From Hepsetus odoe (lineage: Eukaryota > Chordata > Actinopteri > Characiformes > Hepsetidae), in assembly GCA_017165825.1 (NCBI GenBank), contig CM029374.1, positions 4,295,486 to 4,359,485 of the forward strand: DNA of 64,000 bases, read 5' to 3'. This document shows, piece by piece, positions 52,076-64,000 of this stretch. The stretch's first letter is position 1. Every line of letters starts with the position of its first letter. The translations under genes were made by a program, and so were the position numbers. The notes under the pieces are model-generated. The model was given only the letters and a program-made list of their open reading frames with translations, was not told the origin of the DNA and did no database searches.

Positions 52076-55000
52076 CTGAAGCAGTTGCTGCAGTGCAGCA
52101 GAAAGTATTGGAAAGCCCTCTAGAGCTACACCCAGTCTACAGACAGCCTGTCTTATTCTTGGTCAAAATAGGAATGAATGTCACTTGACCTTCAGTTTAC
52201 CAACTAGTGCTAGAGGATCATAGATTTTACACATTTGCCCACTTGAAGGGACGCTCTATCCTAATCTCTGTTTGCAGCGTCCGGGTCAAACGTTCACTGA
52301 AGACTATTGATGCATTGCTGTGTTTTTAGTGAAAGAGCAGAAAACCTGTGGCATTGATTGTCAAGCCAGCGGTCAAAAAATGCTACAGCTGCTTGTTGAC
52401 TTTTATTCCAAATGTTTTTGGGAAATAAGTACAGGGTACTTAGAAATGACCGTAACCCTCTCCTCCAGATTGAGAGGTAGATTCACTCGACAAACCTATA
52501 AGCCTCTGTGCCACTGCTGGATGAACCCGTTCACCCCATTCACTGCTGCTGCTCAGTGGCGTCTCCAGCCTCCTCTCTCATGTGCTTCCTCACTATCGCT
52601 CTTCTCTCTCTCGCTCTCTCGCTCTTCTCTCTCGCTCGCTCTCTCTGCAAGAAGTCTCATTTCCCTCTTATGTAGTCCACGCTCTGATGAATAAGGGCAT
52701 TCTGCGTTAAAACAGCAGGAGGGGGTGCCCAGCACTAGGAGGGGATAAATAATACAACTTTCTTCTCTTTGTTTCGGGCAAAGGCTTTTATTGACTTGAT
52801 GGTTTTGGAATTGGTGAACCCCTTAATTACCTATAGAGCATCATTAGCACCACAGTACTATCTGCATCAAGCTACCCATGGCTGCTTTTTAAATTTACAT
52901 AGTTTATATTTTGCGTCCGATTTCTGCAACTGCTTCCTTTCTGCTAAATGTTAAAACCAGATAGTATTTATATATAAAAAAAAAAAGTAAATAGATCTTT
53001 CTAGAAAATTGTTTCAATTGAGTTATCCTTGAATTTAAAGAATGAAAGTCTGCTCCCGCTGTGGTTATCCAACTGTTACTTTCAGAATTTGGAAAAGGTG
53101 AATATTCCCATAAAAGAACGATGGCAAAGATCTTGTCTTCTCATCACGCTCTATGAAAATTAACTGAGCTACTGTGGCTTTCTTAGTCAGCTGACTCTCA
53201 CAAACGATGAATTGTTTGCAGTTCTAGCATTTGAATGCACCGGTTTTATTACTTAAACTCATTTTGCCTCTCTCTTCTTCCCTTTTCTTCCCTCCAGTGG
53301 GCAACGGTAACCTTCCACCTCCCTCATCACGTTCTCAAGCTGGTTGCGAGTGGCATAGTGAATGAGCTGAAGAAGCTGAACCAGAACGTCGCTGCCTTGT
53401 CCGTGGCCTCCTCAGTCATGGACAGGCTCTCCTACCTCTTACCCAGCGCCAGGCCAGAGTTAGGGGTCGGCCCCGGACGCTCTGTAGACAGGTGACTCCA
53501 ACCTTAAAGCAAAACTGCTAGTTCTGTTTGCCTTTAGTTAAACCTGTAATGTTTGAGTCGGCCTAAATCAACATCGACGGTGTAGTAATGTTTGCGTTCT
53601 TACTCCAAACGGAACCGTCGGAACAGTGTTGTGGAGAACCCACAGGTGTTTTGGGTCAAGCTCTTTTGTGCTTTATCACTGTCAGAACAATATTGTGACT
53701 TTACAGGGAAAGGAAAATAATGTTTAACTTTGAATGGAAGTGAATGAAAAATTGATTTTATTTGAAGCAACTTTTTTTTTTTTTTTTTTTAGTTCATTCT
53801 TTGTTAATAGGTAAATGGCATTTTTAATTCTGCCAAATCATTAAAATTTCTAGGTTTAGTCTCAACGGCATATACAGTTAAAGAAACAGCATGTTAATGT
53901 TGAAATGTTCTGACGGTGTGTGACTTTGTACACCTTGATTTTGTTTTCATTTTCCGCAAAAAGGTAAAATAGTTTGATTTAAAGCTTATTAAAGGCACTC
54001 CTTTGAGTGTTAAGCGCCATGCTGTCCATTTTGAGAAGCCAGGTTCTTGCCATAACAGCACTTGTTTGGCCTAAATCTAAATCGGGACCTTAGGCTTTGA
54101 CCTGACCATCTGAAGGCCATGGTTTCCGAATGCACAGACCTCTTCTAAATGGGGACCTGCTGTTAGATTCAAATGAAGAGAACATTTTTGACAGGTTTGT
54201 GTTTTTAACCTTTTGCAGGTCTTTGATGTACAGTGAGGCGAACAGGAGGGAGACCTTTACGTCCTGGCCTCATGCTGGCTACAGGTGGGCTCAGCCGGAC
54301 CCTATGGCCCAGGCAGGCTTCTACCACCAGGTAGTTTTTGCACCTTTTCACCCTCTTGTTCATACAACCCCTCTCTCACTTCAGAGGTCTGTAAATGTAC
54401 CATTTTCCCACAGTTTGTCCTCTAGCACAAACGTAACTTCCTTCACTTACTACCAGTGTTACCCTTACAGGGGGTACGCTTGGCGAGGCACATTCCTATT
54501 TGGATTGCGCTCGCACAGTGGACTAAAGTTAGCCCCACTTTTCAAAGAGTCCCTGGCAAACCTGACGGGTCCGTTTAAAAGCACCGCGGACATGAGCTAA
54601 ACGAGGAATGAGGAGACGCCTTTGCTTGTGCTTTCGATTGTGGGAATCCCCACTGCCAATGGCCTCCTCTCTCCCTCGTGCAGTGCCTCTCTGCCATCGT
54701 GCATGCCAAGAAGGCAGAGTCGTGCTGGTTGCTATGGTGATGGCACTATTTCTCTTGCCCATGTGCCCCGTTGTCATGCCAACAGAGCCAGGCGAGGAGG
54801 AGAATTGCAGGGCCTGTTGTAAAAGATGAAAGGGTGATTCCTCACCGCAGAGGACTGTTTTTGTGTTGACAAAGTAGTGCTGAGTGATGAATCGAGGTGT
54901 CTGTTGATGTCCGCCCTCATTCGCTTTGGGGTGTTTCATCCCTTTCAGGCCATGAAGATTCCTCTGTGTTGAGAGTTTTCTGGTACCACAGTGTCAGGAG

Positions 55001-55107
55001 TGGACAGATCCCTTCATTATCTGCTGGTGCTTGGGGCATACAACACATACTGAACAGTCTTGCAGCTTGTGTCCCCCTTGGTCTTTTAGTGCGCGTGCGC
55101 ACACGCT

Positions 55108-55151
<44 letters not shown>

Positions 55152-58100
55152 GCTAAAAGCATGCTGTTTGTGGTGCCAGAGCTGGTCCTCTGCAAACGTT
55201 ATCTCAGGGTACCTGCATGCCCTTTAATAACCAGCTCAGGTTCACACTGAGCACTTGAACTGTACCGCTGCGTAGCAGTATGTGGGCGTTCCTGAGCCGA
55301 TTAAAGCAGGCTTGGAAGTAGAACTTTGTTTTCGATGTGTGTGAACACTGATGATCTATGTGCTTTTACACACAATTCGGTACGTGCAAGTGTTATGCCA
55401 TTTGAAATCTCCTGGAGACCCAACGCAAATGCTCTGTTAGTGATTGTTCTTAACACTTCTTATTACTATTATTAGGGCAGCGGTGACCTAGTGGTGAGGG
55501 AGTTGCCCTGGATTGCAAGACTGTCTGTTCGATTCCCTCACCAGTAGGTTGCCCTGAGGTACCCCTGAGCAAGGTCCTGTCCCCGTCACTGCTCCCTAGG
55601 TGCTTTCAATAGCTGCCCACTTCACTTTCATTATGCTGAAGTCACCGGAACACTTCCAGCCTGGCAGCTTTGTGTTGCTGGAGTTTAATGAACGTGGGCA
55701 AATTCAAAACTTGTTTTAATTTGAAGTTAGAAGGGTGGGTGTTTTTCAGAATTTCTTTTTAAAATCTTAGTCTCAGTTGCCAATTTTTCTTTTTAACTGC
55801 ATTTCACTGTTAGCATCTTGAACAGGGCTAATTTAGTTCTTCCTGCTGTTCTCTGCAGCCTGCCTCTACAGGTGATGACCGGGCAATGTGTTTCACCTGC
55901 AGCGTCTGTCTGGTGTGCTGGGAACCTACAGATGAGCCGTGGTAGGTGGTCGGATTAAAGCCCCCCCCCCCCCCCCCCCCAAGCATTTTTAAAATCCTTT
56001 TACCTATTGATCTTTTAATGGATACTTTTCTGCCTTGTACCAGTGACTTTTCTGCTGCAGTGCTAATGGGAAGTAAACTGTGGGTGGAATTTTCTAAACC
56101 TGCCCTCTCTCCCACCATCTCTTCAGGTCTGAGCACGAGCGACATTCGCCCAACTGCCCATTCGTCAAAGGGGAGCACACACAAAATGTCCCGCTGTCTG
56201 TCACTTTGGCCACGAGCCCCGCCCAGTTCCCAAGCTCTGACTGCTCGGACAAGATCGCCTGCTATGGCTTTGGGAGCTGCCCACACTTCCTTGCCACAGC
56301 AACCAAGAGGGGGAAGATTTGCATCTGGGATGTATCTAAGCTCATGAAGGTTGACTTAATTACTTTAAAAACTTCAAAGTGAACCGTTCAGCTTTTGTGT
56401 CTTTTTTTTTTTTTCAGCAGCTCGGTTGACATAAACCACAAGGTAAAATAGTCTTATGTTTCCATATCTGCAGGTGCATTTGAAGTTTGAGGTAAACCCG
56501 TATGATCCAGCTATCCTGAGACAGCTGATCTTGTCAGGTAGTGAACAGCAGAGTCTCACAGGCTCTGAACCCCATAGACCCACTCTCGCCTGGCTAGAGG
56601 ACACTTCCAGCTGCTCCGATATACCTAAACTAGAGGGAGACAGGTGACACATGCAAATCTTTCCTCTCATTATTGTGTCTATTTTCATAATTTATACTTG
56701 CGTATATGTAACCAAGCAGTTTCGGTCTAGCTGTGAAGAAGGCGGGCGCTGTAAAGATGCTATATTTAAGGCTTTCTCCTCAAAATGTTTTTATCTAGTG
56801 CACGTTTCCCTAAAAAACTAATGCAATTTTTGAACATTTTGATCAGTGATGATCAGCTGGAAGACTCCGACAGTGAGGATCATTCCAGATCAGAGTCTGT
56901 CACAGGTATCAATGCCTTTTCTCTTTCGTCCGCATTTATTTGTTTTTTCTTTTTAAATGATTAATGTTTTACATTTCATTTGAACAGAATTCTTTCTTTT
57001 ATCACTTCAAACAAAATCATTTACATTCTTCACGTTTCTGGAAAAGGAAAAAAGCAAGATACACGTATGTTTGTTTGCAGGGCCGCTGGGTCAGAAGGAG
57101 AGCATGGAGGTTAGCGTTGGGGTAACAGCCTTGAGCGTTCTCCAGCAACCGGAGAAGCTGCAGTGGGAGGTGGTGGCCAGTGTACTGGAGGACACTGTCA
57201 AAGACTTGGAGGAGCTAGGGGCCAATCCACCCCACTCCCTCGGGCCCCCAAAACCTGACAAGGTGAAGGATAAGCCGGCCGAGCACCACAACATTCCTTT
57301 TCCATGTCTGCTGGCCGGAGGCTTGCTAAGTTACCGTTCAGCAGCCAGCTCCCCCTTAGCCCCACCCCATTCCCGTCGCCCCCTGGACAGCCCTATAAGG
57401 ACTTCTGCTCCCGAGGGCTTTGTGTCCGATCAGGTTCCTTTGGAGATTGAGACGTGTAATCCACCCTCCGAGCTAGGCTCACCGGGGCCTCCCCCAAGCG
57501 TCCCGGTGCGCAGGACTATGCCTGTTCTGCTGCTTTACAGCATCAAAGAGGCGGACGAAAAGTCATCGGGCAAAGTTTTCGCCCAGATGAACAACCTTAT
57601 GAACAAAGGGTTGCATGACGAAGGCTTCACTGTGCCGCAGATCATTGAGATGGAATTTGACACCCATGAGCAGCTTCTGCTTCAGGACCCTCCCATCACC
57701 TACATCCAGCAGTTTGCGGATGCCGCTGCCGGACTCAGCTCACTGGATGGTGAGAAATGGAGCTCATTGGGAGCGGTGCCGCGCCCTGGTGCCCTGGTGC
57801 AGTGTCTGCGCCTCCCCAAAGCTCTGGAGGAGGAGAATCTATACGTGGACTCCATAACACCCTGCAGCGATGGCGTGCACCTGTTAGTCGGGCTGCAGCC
57901 CTGTTCTGTTGAATCCCTGAGTGCCATCAACCAGGTGGAAGCGCTAAACACTCTCAACCGCCTCCATTCGGCGCTCTGCAGCCGCCGCAAGGGCCAGACG
58001 ATAGCCAACGGGCACCAGAGTCATGCAGGTTCTTCACCCCCTCAGACACCCCTCATCCTGCCGCCCGCAGACCAACAGGATCAACCCCACACCTCCAGAC

Positions 58101-61100
58101 CGTTAGGGGGCAGTGGTGGGGGTGGCTACCTTGCACTGTACAAGTTAAACTATTCCACGCGCATTGTGACGTTGGAGGAGGAGCCTGTGAAACTGCAGCA
58201 GATCCGGGACCCACGGGACGCCATCACGTCACTGCTCCATCTCCCACCAGATGTGCTGGACGGGAGGGAGGACGATGGTGAGGAGACATCCGAGGAGTCC
58301 ACTCCGTCTGGAATGAAAAATGGTGCACCCTCGGGACCCTCGGCCGTCACGGCTGGCCCCAGCACTGCCGCCGGATTTGGCAAAGAGAAGAGGGGCGAGG
58401 TAACTGGACTGGGCCATTTGGTGGCCACCACACAGGCGGGTTATGTCATGATATTGGACGTGTCCACTCTGGAAGTGCTGGCCAAAGTGGAGCCGCCCAA
58501 GAAAGAGGGAACAAAAGAGGTGGATCCCTTCGTCTCTGTAACCTACTGCTCCGGCACCGACCGCCTGTGTGCCTGCACTAGAGGTAGGAATGTGGATCTC
58601 TATTAATACAGATTTTTTCGATCCCATTTCAGATGAGTTCGCATAAAGACATCATTGTACAAGAGGTTATACAGAGTCACTCCCAGATTATCGATGGGGC
58701 TCCACCAGGGCCAGCCAAATGTTTGATGGGAGTCTGTGTAGGAGAGGCCAGTTATCGCTTCACCTAACTGTTTTACTGTTAGCCTATAGAGGGAAACGTG
58801 TAAAGAAGGGTTTGGGGACCAGACAACAACGGCCCATGGTTTTAAAAGTTTTGCCTTTGGGTTTGTGATGGGAGATAGGAGTAGCTAATTACTCCCCTAA
58901 TTTTTCAGTCGAGCGTTCTAGGCTGCTGAAGAAATGTTACTATAAACTTATTGGAGCAAATCACTTAGACTGTCATTTTATTTGCGTAACATTGAGTGAA
59001 GTGTCGGATTTGATTTGTTGCTTCTCATGGTACCATCCTGTTTGTTGCTGAATTGCAGCTGCTTATTACTAACTCCCATAGGATACGACTTGCATTAGTC
59101 AAAGAGTAGAACATGGGCCAAGTTAGGGTTCAGGAGATGGACGCATGCAGATGGACGCATCAACATCGTGGGCAGGGTGTTTTAGCACATGTCAAGTGAC
59201 TGCATAACCTCTTACGTGTAAGATCTTGACCTGCGCTCAGGCACAGATGCTGTATCTGTGGTATCTCTGCCTTTAGCTGACCGTATAGAAAATCAAGGCC
59301 AAGAAGCACTATAGGGAAGTGACTTCATGGAGTTGCAGGGTCCACCATGGACTTGCAGCGAGGCATGCACTGAAAAGGATGCTAACATAACCTGCTTTAG
59401 TGGAAAAAAAAAAAATCTATGAGCCTATAAATGAGAAAAATAGAAGCATTTTAGTGACTTGTTTGTAAAAACTTTCTAATTTAGAGTGCCATAAAGGCAT
59501 CGTTAAATATCAGTTTGAAATATTTCAATTCTTAACATCTGTCCGATGCCAAAGTTTGTTTTGCGAGCACAGATCTGCCTACAATATCAATATCTGCCGA
59601 TAATTTCACTTAAGAATTTTGAGATCATTGCGCATCCCTGGTTTCTAAAGGTCTTGGGAAGGAAATTGCAGGTCCCACCAAAGCGGACGCGACAAGTAAG
59701 ACTAAGCGCAGCCAAAGAGCTCATTGTGAGGTTTTTCAGCACCAACCTGAACAGTGTTCAGTCATTTATCGCAAATGTGCTGCCACGTTCTGGGCTTGTT
59801 AGACACGATGCTATTTAGGGCTGCAGATAATGGATCATTCAGTCACTTTCTTTCAGTTAACCTCTGTGTTTTAATGAACAGAATGAAAGTGAAAGTGACG
59901 ATTCTCGTCATTGAGCGGTCACAGCACAGCACACAGTGAACCACAACGAAATTGGACCTCTGCATTTAACCCATGCAACCACCGTGCAGCAGTGGGCAGC
60001 TATGAAAGCGCCTGGGGAGCAGTGACAGGGACAGTACCTTGCTCAAGGGTACCTCAGGGCAAGCTACTGGTAAGGGGTTTGAACTCGCAATCTTCCGATC
60101 CAGGGCCAACTCCCTAAACACTAGGCCACCGCTGCCCCCTGAGGTGGATTTATGAACAACATCTCCACTTTTCAGGCTTCCATGAACAAGACGGTTTGCT
60201 ATAGGAACTTTTTATTCTTCTAATAATAAATACATTTGTGAACCATTAAAGTGCTTTAAGGCAAAATGAGAATTAGAATAATTAGTTTTAATCTTAAATA
60301 GTCAAGTCCTGCATTTACTCTAAGCTTTGTTGCTCCCTTTCCGATATGCTCATCAGTAAACAAGCCCAACTTCTATCTTCGAGATCCGCGATGTAAATCC
60401 CACCGAGGAGTGAGACTATGGAGTATATGGAGGAATGGTTTTTAATCCCTTAGTTTGTTCTCTCACCTCAACTGGCATCAAAAGATATGACTCAGTGTTT
60501 ATCATAGCAGGGGGTGCCTATTTCTTTTCATTAACATCTTTATTTCAGATTTAATTGGACTCCAGTTTAGATACTGCTCTTTTTATTACATCATAACGAT
60601 GCTCAACACAGTTCAGAGCCTTTTTTAAACTCATCTGAGTTAAGAGGACAATTCTGGGACACGCTCCGTGTTAAGGCTGAGTGATTTTGTAACGGTGTAT
60701 ATTGTGGGATTTTATTTACATTTGTGATTGTATTGTTGATGTGAGCATTACTCGTGAATCATGTATGACTAAACCAAAAGGGGGGGGGAACACGGAAAAA
60801 CCGTTTCAGAAAACCAAGGTTATGATGCTGTATTTCCTGCATGGATTACACATTGCCATACTTTTAATCCTGAACTAATACAGCCTTCATTTCCTCCCTC
60901 GTTTTTGAAGGTGGAGAGCTTCATTTCCTTCAAATTGGAGGTGTGTGTGATGATATTGACGATGCCGACATTTTTGTCGACGGCCCCATTCCTAAAGGGG
61001 TCGAGCAGCTACTGGAGGGAGCAAAACCCTCGTCCAACCCCTCAAGCCCTGGGATCACAGGTCTGTTGCCGTCACCACACGTCTAAGCCTTCACTTTAAC

Positions 61101-64000
61101 TGCTCTGCTGTTTAAGGGTCGTGTTAGGTGTGATTTTGTGGTCTATTATTATTTTAGTGATTGCTGTTTAAGTCTTGGTAATTAATCTTTTCTAACAGTT
61201 CGATACACACAAACAGCTCTGATTACTGAGATGGTGTGTGTGACACAAGCGTATGTTCCTTATCCAGTGAAAAAGGTTCCAGTGCGGCGTTGTTTTATGA
61301 TCTGAAGTGGAGCTTGAACTCACATTTGTGTTAGACCGTCAGGTCCCAAAAATGAAATGATTAAAAATAGTCAGGTTCATACACAGAGCCTGAAGAACTA
61401 CAGCGGCATCCATTGTGCTTTATTTCTGTGGAGCGTGGTGCTCAAGTGGATAGCAGAGCAGCATTTGTGAACATCTGTTACTCCAGCAGCTACTACAACT
61501 AAACAAACATTTTAGAGTAGAGAAGTGTGTGTGTGCGAGTGTGTGTATGCACAAGTGCACTCTTGACTCTGCTTTTGTTGTGATGGGTTGCGTAACATCA
61601 CAAGGTGCTCCTTATTTATCATTTGTTCATGTGCTTATTTAAAAGACTCTCTATTTCTAGGCGTCGACCTCTTGGTGGACAAACCGTTGACCGTGGAGAC
61701 GCTTTCTTCTCTGGTGGAGCTGACTCGCTTTGAGACGCTGACTCCACGCTTCTCGGCCACAGTGCCCCCTTGCTGGGTGGAGGTGCAACAGGAGCAGCAG
61801 CAGCGACGTCACCCACAGCACCTACACCAGCAACACCACGGAGATGCAGCACAGCACACACGCACCTGGAAACTACAGAGTGACAGGTGAGCGCCAAGCA
61901 CATTTTATCCACCTACAGTAGTGGTTCAGGTCAGTTCCATTAATGTAGATTTTCATCTTGTCTTGCAGCACCAGCTGGGATGAGCATGTGTTCGAGCTGG
62001 TCCTACCTAAAGCCTGCATGGTGGGACACGTAGACTTCAAATTTGTGCTAAATGCCAGTATAACTAACATTCCCCAAATTCAGGTCACCCTGTTGAAGAA
62101 CAAGGCCCCTGGGCTCGGCAAGGTCAATGGTGAGTTCAAGCTGCACGGTTGACCTGCTGCCATATGTGCATGGTGCAAAAATAGCAGCAATAAGTTACTG
62201 ACCAACTTGCTTTAGGAGGAAACGCGATATAATTTGCAAATAAGAAATTAAAACTTCACTTTCCCTTCCACAGAGTCAGCTGTCGACCGGCAGATAGTCT
62301 TCCCTCTGTCGCATGTCTTGCAAGCTAATGGCGAGAGGAACGGGCAGCCACTTTTACACGACTTCACCGAGGACATTCAGTTCATGGATATTGAGGAAAC
62401 ACCAGGTAGTGTGGGTTTCGATTTGCTTCGATTTGTTAGGCCATGAAGAGGTGCATGCCTTCACTCCTGATTCCTTTTCTTCCTCTGATGTTGCAGGATC
62501 CAGGTTATGTTCGTTCTTGGAGGACCATAAGGAGGACATCCTGTGTGGGCCTGTTTGGTTGGCCAGCGGCCTGGACCTCTCCGGTCATGCTGGCATGCTG
62601 AGTCTCACCAGCCCCAAACTTGTTAAAGGTGCAGTCAGAAACCATGAACCTCACACCGTCTTTAGGAAACGGTTATTTTTATGTTTTTGGGTTACTTGCA
62701 ATGTTGCTTTGTAATAGTGCTTAACCATCACTTTAATAGTAACGCTCTGATACTCTTTATAGTCTTTATAAACAGTGATTAAAGCAACAAATATAGTTAA
62801 TGGGTTTTTTTCTTTGATTCTTTTCTACATTTAATGTCTTGCATCCTTATAAATTAAAATGTAGCCCAGTGAAAATGGTCAAGCAAGTATCATGTTTTTC
62901 CTCATGCCCAGCAACACGGGAAACAATGCATATTAGAGAAAATGTCATCACTTAAAGGTGAGAAGACCTGGGCCGTGTTGGCCTGTGTGTGTTTCAGTGA
63001 TGCATTGCTGTTTGCTCTCTTCCTCTCTCCCTCCCTCCCACTCTGTAGGCATGGCAGGTGGAAAGTATCGTTCCTTCCTGGTTCACATAAAGGCCGTGTG
63101 TGAGAAGGGGCCAGAAGAGAGTCCGCGGCGCATTGTACGAATGACCCCCGTCAAACCACAGTGCAGCAACAAAGCACACTCCCTCTCCTCACTGCTTCAG
63201 AAAGCCCAGGCCACCAAGGTGCAGGAGCCCGAAATTCTTCTCTAACGTTTACGTTCTTAAAGCACATACGGTGTTGCGTTACAGTTGTGAGACATTACAA
63301 AATGCCTATTGTGTAAAGTGAAACTACATGCCTGATGTCATTCTTATTTGTTAGGCTTAGAGTGCTATTGAACTCTGACACCTAGTGGTCGAGCCGCGCC
63401 ACTGTTAGGATTGTTCTCAGCCCAGATCACTTCTGCTGTCTGGTGGTGGTTTATCTGTAAAACCTAAATATGGCCATGTCTAGTCTCTGGGCACATCATT
63501 CTTGCTTGCAGTGCATAAGAGCTTTACTTCCTTGTGCCCTCCAGGAAAAGGCCTCCACATCTAAATCGGATCCACAGGCACCTCCTAAAAAGCCTGATAA
63601 CTTGCGAGGTTGTGATCTGCTGCTGGAGGTGTCCATCACAGTCAGAAGGTTTAAGAAGACGTCTGTACCCAAAGAAAGGTGATTGACGCGTAGCACATGT
63701 CCGAAGAAGCAACTTCCCCAACCATGTTTAGAGTGCCGTTGTCTTTTAAAACAGACAGCAGCGTCACACCAAAAAAGCCAGTTTGTTTGAGATACAACAT
63801 GAGGCAGTCTGAGACATTGACTGCTCATGGTTCGTAAAGTGAAGGAACAGGTTTGAGAAGTCTATTTGGAGCTTGCTGTAAGCGAGCCATTTGCTTCCTC
63901 ATTTTTTTAAGCAAATCACTGAATCAGTTGAGAACTGTTGTTTTATTGTTCCGCCCTCCAGAGTGCAGCGCTGCGCGATGCTGCAGTTCCCCGAGCTCTA
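38444..64000 (+). CDS. birc6: BIRC6 (BRUCE/Apollon), first 18 coding exons, 3' end outside window
   Basis: Exons: 38444-38645, 43798-43979, 50310-50447, 53298-53491, 54219-54330, 55859-55941, 56127-56349, 56474-56643, 56847-56905, 57081-58583, 60911-61060, 61661-61886, 61969-62129, 62274-62405, 62497-62628, 63049-63218, 63545-63678 and 63962 onward. All are phase-consistent, giving about 1,336 residues of a ~4,800-residue family. The product is a giant E2/E3 hybrid that ubiquitinates caspases and SMAC; the UBC domain lies beyond the window. Visible here are the propeller-type N-terminus (WLVLRDGC, ILAVTSRGSIKVIDG) and the BIR domain (~287-314 core). The rest of the propeller region includes the 1.5 kb exon 10, and a beta-sandwich-like stretch follows with ETLTPRFSATVPPCWVEVQ. 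The start ATG has an ideal ACCATGG context. Human BIRC6 can start further upstream, and here the upstream frame is open but has no ATG. Donors of exons 15 and 16 are both GTGCAG, which is unusual. Confidence 0.96.
39617..39856 (-). mobile_element. tRNA-headed SINE, copy 10
   Basis: Full-length copy in birc6 intron 1. The B box (GGTTCGATTCC on minus) and the head (GCAGCGGTGGCCTAGTGG on minus) are intact. A CTCF-like core lies at 39705-39719. The GTGAAAGTGAAAGTGAC tail places it among the youngest-looking copies. Confidence 0.9.
40340..40510 (-). pseudogene. Tc1-like transposase C-terminal remnant
   Basis: Lies in birc6 intron 1. The minus strand encodes VWDRLHKEWN, then SLPASKEELLSVLQEAWRT, then a stop, matching the C-terminus of fish Tc1-type transposases. 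The upstream DDE core was not recognised. Flanking bases up to ~40700 may belong to the same element. Confidence 0.65.
41366..41830. repeat. LINE-type 3' tail followed by AT-rich simple sequence
   Basis: Lies in birc6 intron 1. TTTTATTATCCCACGAATGG and GAAATTTGG at 41375-41404 form a familiar fish retroelement tail. It is followed by purine-rich sequence and ~300 bases of TATA/TAATAA low-complexity DNA. Confidence 0.6.
45260..45800. pseudogene. Degenerate DNA-transposon remnant in birc6 intron 2
   Basis: Recognisable blocks of a fish DNA-transposon family occur in order. These are CTCCACAAGGCCTCTGAAGG, then GATATCTGGCAC, GCTAGCAGCAGATCCTTTAA, and near 45740-45792 CTTCATCGTCCAGTTCTGGT and CTCACGTGTCCATTATGGGC. 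The intervening sequence is eroded. I infer Tc1/mariner-type from the layout of relatives, without certainty. Confidence 0.55.
48333..48578 (-). mobile_element. tRNA-headed SINE, copy 11
   Basis: Full-length copy. It has the longer body variant with GTCACAGCACAACACGCAGTG and CACAACGAAATTGGACCTCT, shared with copies 1 and 13. The core here is GCAGCAGTGGGCAGC. Confidence 0.88.
51669..51697. repeat. AC microsatellite
   Basis: About 14 AC units followed by a short GA run, in birc6 intron 3. Confidence 0.95.
52045..52074. repeat. AC microsatellite
   Basis: About 15 AC units, in birc6 intron 3. Confidence 0.95.
55109..55149. repeat. AC microsatellite
   Basis: About 20 AC units in birc6 intron 5, preceded by a GCGCGTGCGCACAC Z-DNA-prone stretch. 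Confidence 0.95.
55475..55632 (+). mobile_element. tRNA-headed SINE, copy 12, internally deleted
   Basis: Lies in birc6 intron 5. The head and body are present, then the sequence jumps from TAGCTGCCCA straight to CTTCACTTTCA, losing about 70 bases including the core motif. Confidence 0.85.
55859..56349 (+). other. birc6 BIR-domain exons 6 and 7
   Basis: The zinc-binding pattern C-x2-C-x16-H-x6-C is complete: C287, C290, H307 and C314, with W297 and the EPTDEPW stretch between. Exon 6 ends inside the codon for W304. The two exons are separated by a 185-base intron (55942-56126). Confidence 0.95.
55961..55980. repeat. 20-C homopolymer just after the BIR exon 6 donor
   Basis: Twenty uninterrupted C residues start 19 bases after the exon-6 boundary. 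Confidence 0.97.
58584..60910 (+). other. birc6 intron 10
   Basis: Besides SINE copy 13, I recognise nothing coding. The acceptor of exon 11 is TTTTTGAAG, a weak site, and the donor of exon 11 (GTCTGT) is also weak, yet the encoded residues match the family. Confidence 0.6.
59881..60140 (-). mobile_element. tRNA-headed SINE, copy 13
   Basis: Full-length copy with the tail GAAAGTGAAAGTGACGATTC, the CACAACGAAATTGGACCTCT body, and an intact head. Confidence 0.88.

Larger units (their letters stand above)
50448..53297 (+). other. birc6 intron 3
   Basis: Contains the tail fragment of the tRNA-headed fish repeat (51120-51215), two AC microsatellites (51669-51697 and 52045-52074) and a CT-rich tract at 52595-52650. 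The 124-codon frame over that tract is simple-sequence readthrough, not an exon. Confidence 0.6.

Noticed and set aside
52320..52694. 124-codon frame in birc6 intron 3
   Set aside because: Its C-terminal half is translation of a CT-rich simple repeat, and both strands are open there. No exon homology is present.
54130..54600. 156-codon frame around birc6 exon 5
   Set aside because: The frame reads from intron 4 through exon 5 into intron 5. Family homology covers only 54219-54330.

Overview
The window is vertebrate nuclear DNA, and almost certainly teleost. The genes are split by GT-AG introns and encode vertebrate orthologues. The gene-poor stretches hold fish-type dispersed repeats: a tRNA-headed SINE family, Tc1/mariner and hAT remnants, and RTE-clade LINE pieces. 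I cannot name the species. No bacterial or viral gene order, CRISPR array or operon is present.

Layout. (1) 252-5948, minus strand: an AHNAK-family giant-repeat scaffold gene. A 4.6 kb last exon is preceded by three small exons that encode a shortened PDZ-like module; the start codon is probably the last three bases of its exon. (2) 5949-22.7 kb: gene-free intergenic DNA with six SINE copies, a Tc1-like fold-back element, a degenerate ~175 bp tandem array, microsatellites and two perfect hairpins. (3) 22989-31802, minus strand: exo1 (exonuclease 1), complete in 12 coding exons, with RTE, hAT and SINE-type insertions in its introns. (4) 31803-32811: a ~1 kb divergent promoter region shared by exo1 and yipf4. 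(5) 32812-35721, plus strand: yipf4, complete in six coding exons, with a 23-bp minisatellite in intron 1. (6) 36.6-38.1 kb: repeats between yipf4 and birc6. (7) 38444 to the end, plus strand: the first 18 coding exons of birc6 (BRUCE/Apollon), including the BIR domain. About 1,336 residues are encoded here and the gene runs off the right edge.

How the genes relate. exo1 acts in mismatch repair and end resection. yipf4 is a Golgi multispanning protein. birc6 is a giant E2/E3 ubiquitin-conjugating inhibitor of apoptosis. The AHNAK-like product is a scaffold. They are not one pathway. yipf4 next to birc6 in the same orientation is the order I know from tetrapods, so the block looks like conserved synteny.

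I rebuilt all exon junctions by hand from splice sites, reading phase and family homology. Every exon of the four genes is phase-consistent and no frameshift was needed. I found no undescribed gene system. The least ordinary signals are a SINE family carrying a CTCF-like core, the degenerate tandem array, the ATG-terminal exon, and a 20-C tract right after the BIR-exon splice donor.
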